From Clostridium fallax (GTDB lineage Bacteria; Bacillota; Clostridia; Clostridiales; Clostridiaceae), in the NCBI RefSeq assembly GCF_900129365.1, contig NZ_FQVM01000032.1, forward strand, positions 1 through 25,873: a stretch of 25,873 nucleotides of DNA, given 5' to 3'. The first letter of the stretch is position 1. The number at the start of each line of letters is the position of its first letter. The notes below the pieces were generated by a model that had not been told where the DNA came from, ran no database searches, and saw only the letters and a program-made list of their open reading frames with translations. Position numbers and translations under genes: made by a program. Positions 23,049 to 25,873 of the stretch are shown here, in pieces.

Positions 23049-25148
23049 TTATGCATCATGTTTAAGCTCTCTTAAAAGTCTTGTATTCTCTATGATTTTA
23101 TCTACCTCAGTTAAAGGTACCTCCTCATACCTTACAAAGTCCATAGAGAATTCTCCTCTTGCTTGAGTTAAAGAACGTAAATCTGTGGCATATTTAAATA
23201 GTTCTGCTAATGGAGCTTCTGCAATTACCTTTTGAATTCCATCTCCTATAGGTTCCATTCCAATAACTCTTCCACGTCTTTTATTTAAGTCTCCCATTAT
23301 ATCTCCAGTATACTCATCAGGAATTATTATTTCTATATGCATAACTGGTTCTAAAATTATAGGATTTGCTTGACCTAATCCTTTTTTATATGCCAATGAT
23401 GCTGCAATTTTAAATGCCATTTCTGAAGAATCTACCGGATGATAAGAACCATCATATAAAGTTGCCCTTAATCCTATAACTGGATATCCTGCTAAAACAC
23501 CCTTATGCATACATTCTTTTAAACCCTTTTCAACTGCCGGTATAAAGTTTCTTGGAACAGCCCCTCCAACTACTCTATCAACAAATTCTAATTCCTCTTC
23601 TCCATCACTTCTTGGTTCAAATTTAATCTTAACATCACCATATTGTCCATGCCCTCCAGTTTGTTTCTTATGCTTTCCTTGAACATCTGCACTTCCTTTT
23701 ATTGTTTCCCTATAAGGTATCTTTGGATCTTTTAGTAAAACATCTGCTCCGAACTTACTTTTTAATTTACTAGCAACTATTTCTAAATGAGTTTCTCCTA
23801 CTCCAGAAACTATAGTTTCAGCATTTTCTATATCTCTTGAAATTGTAAAAGTAGGATCCTCCTCTAATAATTTATTTAATGCTGATGATATCTTTTCTTC
23901 ATCACCTTTACTTTTTGGAATTACAGCCATAGATATTACTGGCTTTGGAAAATCTATTGGTAAATATACTATTTCTTTATTAACATCACATAAAGTATCT
24001 CCTGTATTAGTATATTGAAGCTTTGCTACAGCTCCTATATCACCTGCTATTATATTTTTAGTTTGTATCTGATGTTTTCCCCTTAAAAAACATAATCCAC
24101 TTAATTTTTCAGGCTTATTTTTAGATGAATTTATTATAGAAATCTCCGGAGTAAGTTTTCCTGTAACAACTCTAAATATAGATAATTTACCTACAAAAGG
24201 ATCTGCTATTGTTTTAAAAACAAAAGCTGAAAATTTATCTTTTTCATTTATTTTAACTTCTATTTCTTCTCCTGAAGGCAATTCCTTAGCTCTTTCAGGA
24301 ATACCATCTGAAGGAGATGGCAAACAATTTATTATATTATCTAATAGAGAATTAATACCAATTAATTCAGTAGAGCTTCCACACATAACTGGAGCTATGT
24401 CTCCACTAGCACACCCCTTTATTAATCCACTATATATTTCTTCATCACTTAATTTACCTTCATTGAAATATTTATCTAAAAGATTTTCATCAGTTTCAGC
24501 TACTGATTCCATTATCATCTGTTTACATTCTTCTATTTTACTTTCTAAATGAGGTGGTACTTCTATAACTTCTACACGATGGGCCTTCTTATTATAAACA
24601 GTTGCTTTTCTAGTAATAATATTTATTACCCCTTTAAAGTTATCTTCACTTCCTATAGGGTATTGTAATGGAACTACACTAATACCAAATCTTGATTTTA
24701 AATCACTTAAAACCTTATCAAAATTGGCATTTTCTCTATCAAGTTTATTTACAAAAAAGCATCTTGGTAATTTAATATCACTACAATAATTCCAAGCCTT
24801 CTCTGTTCCTACTTGAGATCCTGCTGCTCCACATACTACTATCATAGCTACATCTACTGCACGTAACCCCTGCATCTGTTCTCCTACAAAATCAAAATAG
24901 CCTGGCATATCTACAATATTTATCTTATGATCTTTCCATTCAACAGGAGCTATTGCTGTTGACAAGGATATTCTTCTTCTTTTTTCTTCCTGATCAAAGT
25001 CTGTTATTGTATTGCCTTCTTCTACTCTTCCTAATCTGTCTGTGGTATTTGTGACATATAATAAAGCTTCTGTTAAAGCTGTTTTTCCACACGAACTATG
25101 CCCTATAATACCTATATTTCTTAGACTATTCATTTTGTATTCTTTCAT
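23049..25148 (-). CDS. Elongation factor G paralogue (EF-G type 2 family)
   Basis: With the start at ATG 25148 (MKEYKMNSLRN, as in relatives) the protein has 699 residues and all EF-G domains. GTPase motifs are GHSSCGKT (16-23), DMPGY (80-84) and NKLD (134-137). Domains II-V follow, including the domain IV segment DGSYHPVDSSEMAFK and domain V MGDLNKRRGRVIGMEP. The residue after DxxG, a catalytic His in canonical EF-G, is Tyr, and the switch I motif reads RRRISLS. This marks a paralogue group whose role differs from the main translocase; ribosome binding is likely, normal GTP hydrolysis less certain. Upstream in-frame GTG 25163 and ATG 25160 are weaker starts. Confidence 0.9.
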   Translation of the reverse strand: MKEYKMNSLRNIGIIGHSSCGKTALTEALLYVTNTTDRLGRVEEGNTITDFDQEEKRRRISLSTAIAPVEWKDHKINIVDMPGYFDFVGEQMQGLRAVDVAMIVVCGAAGSQVGTEKAWNYCSDIKLPRCFFVNKLDRENANFDKVLSDLKSRFGISVVPLQYPIGSEDNFKGVINIITRKATVYNKKAHRVEVIEVPPHLESKIEECKQMIMESVAETDENLLDKYFNEGKLSDEEIYSGLIKGCASGDIAPVMCGSSTELIGINSLLDNIINCLPSPSDGIPERAKELPSGEEIEVKINEKDKFSAFVFKTIADPFVGKLSIFRVVTGKLTPEISIINSSKNKPEKLSGLCFLRGKHQIQTKNIIAGDIGAVAKLQYTNTGDTLCDVNKEIVYLPIDFPKPVISMAVIPKSKGDEEKISSALNKLLEEDPTFTISRDIENAETIVSGVGETHLEIVASKLKSKFGADVLLKDPKIPYRETIKGSADVQGKHKKQTGGHGQYGDVKIKFEPRSDGEEELEFVDRVVGGAVPRNFIPAVEKGLKECMHKGVLAGYPVIGLRATLYDGSYHPVDSSEMAFKIAASLAYKKGLGQANPIILEPVMHIEIIIPDEYTGDIMGDLNKRRGRVIGMEPIGDGIQKVIAEAPLAELFKYATDLRSLTQARGEFSMDFVRYEEVPLTEVDKIIENTRLLRELKHDA

Positions 25149-25155
25149 AATTATT

Positions 25156-25208
25156 GCCATCACTTAAAATAATTAATATTTATAAGCTATGGCTTTCACC
25201 CACCTTTC
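25156..25208 (-). promoter_or_regulatory. Leader hairpin and distant ribosome binding site of the EF-G paralogue
   Basis: A good Shine-Dalgarno sequence AAAGGTGG (about 25199-25208) lies roughly 50 bases from ATG 25148. Between them GCCAT/ATGGC (25189-25193 with 25156-25160), extended by about five more pairs (25083-type arms at 25183-25187 with 25162-25166), forms a hairpin. If folded, the site is about 12 bases from the ATG. A possible short reading frame GTGAAAGCC...TAA also begins at the site. Confidence 0.4.
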
Positions 25209-25636
25209 TTTATAAATTAACTTTTAAGCATCATTTTCACTGAACTTAATCAGTTAAAGTCCCCAAATTGATATTTAAGACATTATTTAAAACATCCTAA
25301 AATGCTAAAGTCATTATTAATAAGTTTATTCATGGTAAGTAAATATTATTATATGTATATATTTATATTCTCTAATTTAAAGTAAATTCCCTTCTAATTT
25401 TATTAAATATTCTGAATATTTTATTATTTAAAAGAAATTTCACTAAATAAATTCTCTAATATTGTAATATTATCAGGTAATTATTAGATATAATAAAGAA
25501 ATTTATTTAAATAACCCACATAAATTATATTTTTTTAAAGATTTTTGTTGATAAAATTTTATAACTGTTGATTATTTATATAGTATAGGAATGCTAGGCA
25601 AGCTTTTAATGAATAGTATTTTTTATTTATAGACAA
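25209..25636. other. AT-rich gap between the EF-G paralogue and tRNA-Asn
   Basis: This contains the upstream region of the EF-G paralogue gene, including a small hairpin ACTGA/TCAGT on the minus strand (about 25240-25256) and several TATAAT-like sequences around 25340-25360. No open reading frame or known RNA was recognised. Confidence 0.5.
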
Positions 25637-25664
25637 TAAAAAAACACTAGGTAAATCCTAGTGT
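25637..25664 (-). terminator. Terminator of the right-hand rRNA operon
   Basis: On the minus strand ACACTAGG (25657-25664) pairs with CCTAGTGT (25644-25651), followed by a run of seven U. It lies 10 bases after the tRNA-Asn 3' end. Confidence 0.92.
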
Positions 25665-25674
25665 AATATACAAA

Positions 25675-25749
<75 letters not shown>

Positions 25750-25756
25750 ATATGTA

Positions 25757-25776
25757 CCTCTTAAAAACTTAAGAGG
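25757..25776 (-). repeat. 5S-tRNA spacer stem
   Basis: CCTCTTAA (25757-25764) and TTAAGAGG (25769-25776) form a short stem between the 5S 3' end and tRNA-Asn, probably used in rRNA processing. Confidence 0.55.
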
Positions 25777-25873
25777 TTACCTGGCAACCATCTACTCTCC
25801 CACTCAGTCGCCCAAGCAGTACCATCGACCGTTTAAATCTTAACCTTCGTGTTCGGTATGGGAACGGGTGTAA
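25777..25873 (-). rRNA. 5S rRNA, 3' part (runs off the window)
   Basis: The minus strand contains conserved 5S sequence: CCCGTTCCCATACCGAACAC near the window edge, GAAGGTTAAG, CGATGGTACTGC, GTGGGAGAGTAGATGG and the 3' end GTTGCCAGGT. The first 15-20 bases lie beyond base 25873. The exact 3' end is placed to within a few bases. Confidence 0.93.

Overview
The DNA is very AT-rich. Its Shine-Dalgarno sites, tandem hairpin terminators and gene families (CinA, a ROK glucokinase, a LysP permease under a lysine riboswitch, an LTA-synthase-like enzyme, a second EF-G) point to a low-GC Gram-positive of the Clostridium sensu stricto type. The species cannot be fixed from the sequence alone. The window is the interval between two rRNA operons that both read leftward. 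The left edge holds the promoter and leader of one operon, with its 16S gene just outside. The right edge holds the 3' part of a 5S rRNA, a tRNA-Asn and the terminator of the other.

Layout: 301-3092 (+) carries an LTA-synthase-family membrane phosphotransferase and a sirtuin deacylase. 3229-7139 (-) carries a small membrane protein and a two-gene ABC exporter (MacB/FtsX-type permease plus ATPase). 7221-8703 (+) carries three small proteins: membrane-anchored SH3-like, thioredoxin-like, and a small membrane protein. 8811-10777 (-) is a lysine-riboswitch-controlled lysine permease with an extra folded element over its ribosome binding site. 11038-15763 (-) is the most accessory-looking part: two GNAT acetyltransferases, an orphan HsdR-N-type nuclease-like protein, a membrane-protein/XRE-repressor pair with a phased operator array, and a decayed PH-SHOCT gene. 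15921-25148 (-) returns to housekeeping-like genes: ABC-F ATPase, CPBP protease, CinA, histidine phosphatase, glucokinase, a 78-residue orphan and an EF-G paralogue. Most of these stand alone between their own promoter and hairpin terminator.

Genes that clearly work together: the permease and ATPase (14-bp gap); the membrane protein and XRE regulator (1-bp gap, shared operator array); and the lysine riboswitch with LysP. No CRISPR array, insertion sequence, integrase or phage structural gene was seen. No complete unknown multi-gene system is evident. The strongest novelty candidates are the three-repeat operator array, the second folded RNA in the lysP leader, the fusA-paralogue leader whose hairpin could bring a distant ribosome binding site to the start codon, and a possible small RNA near 20.5 kb. 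All coordinates, folds and alignments were read by eye.
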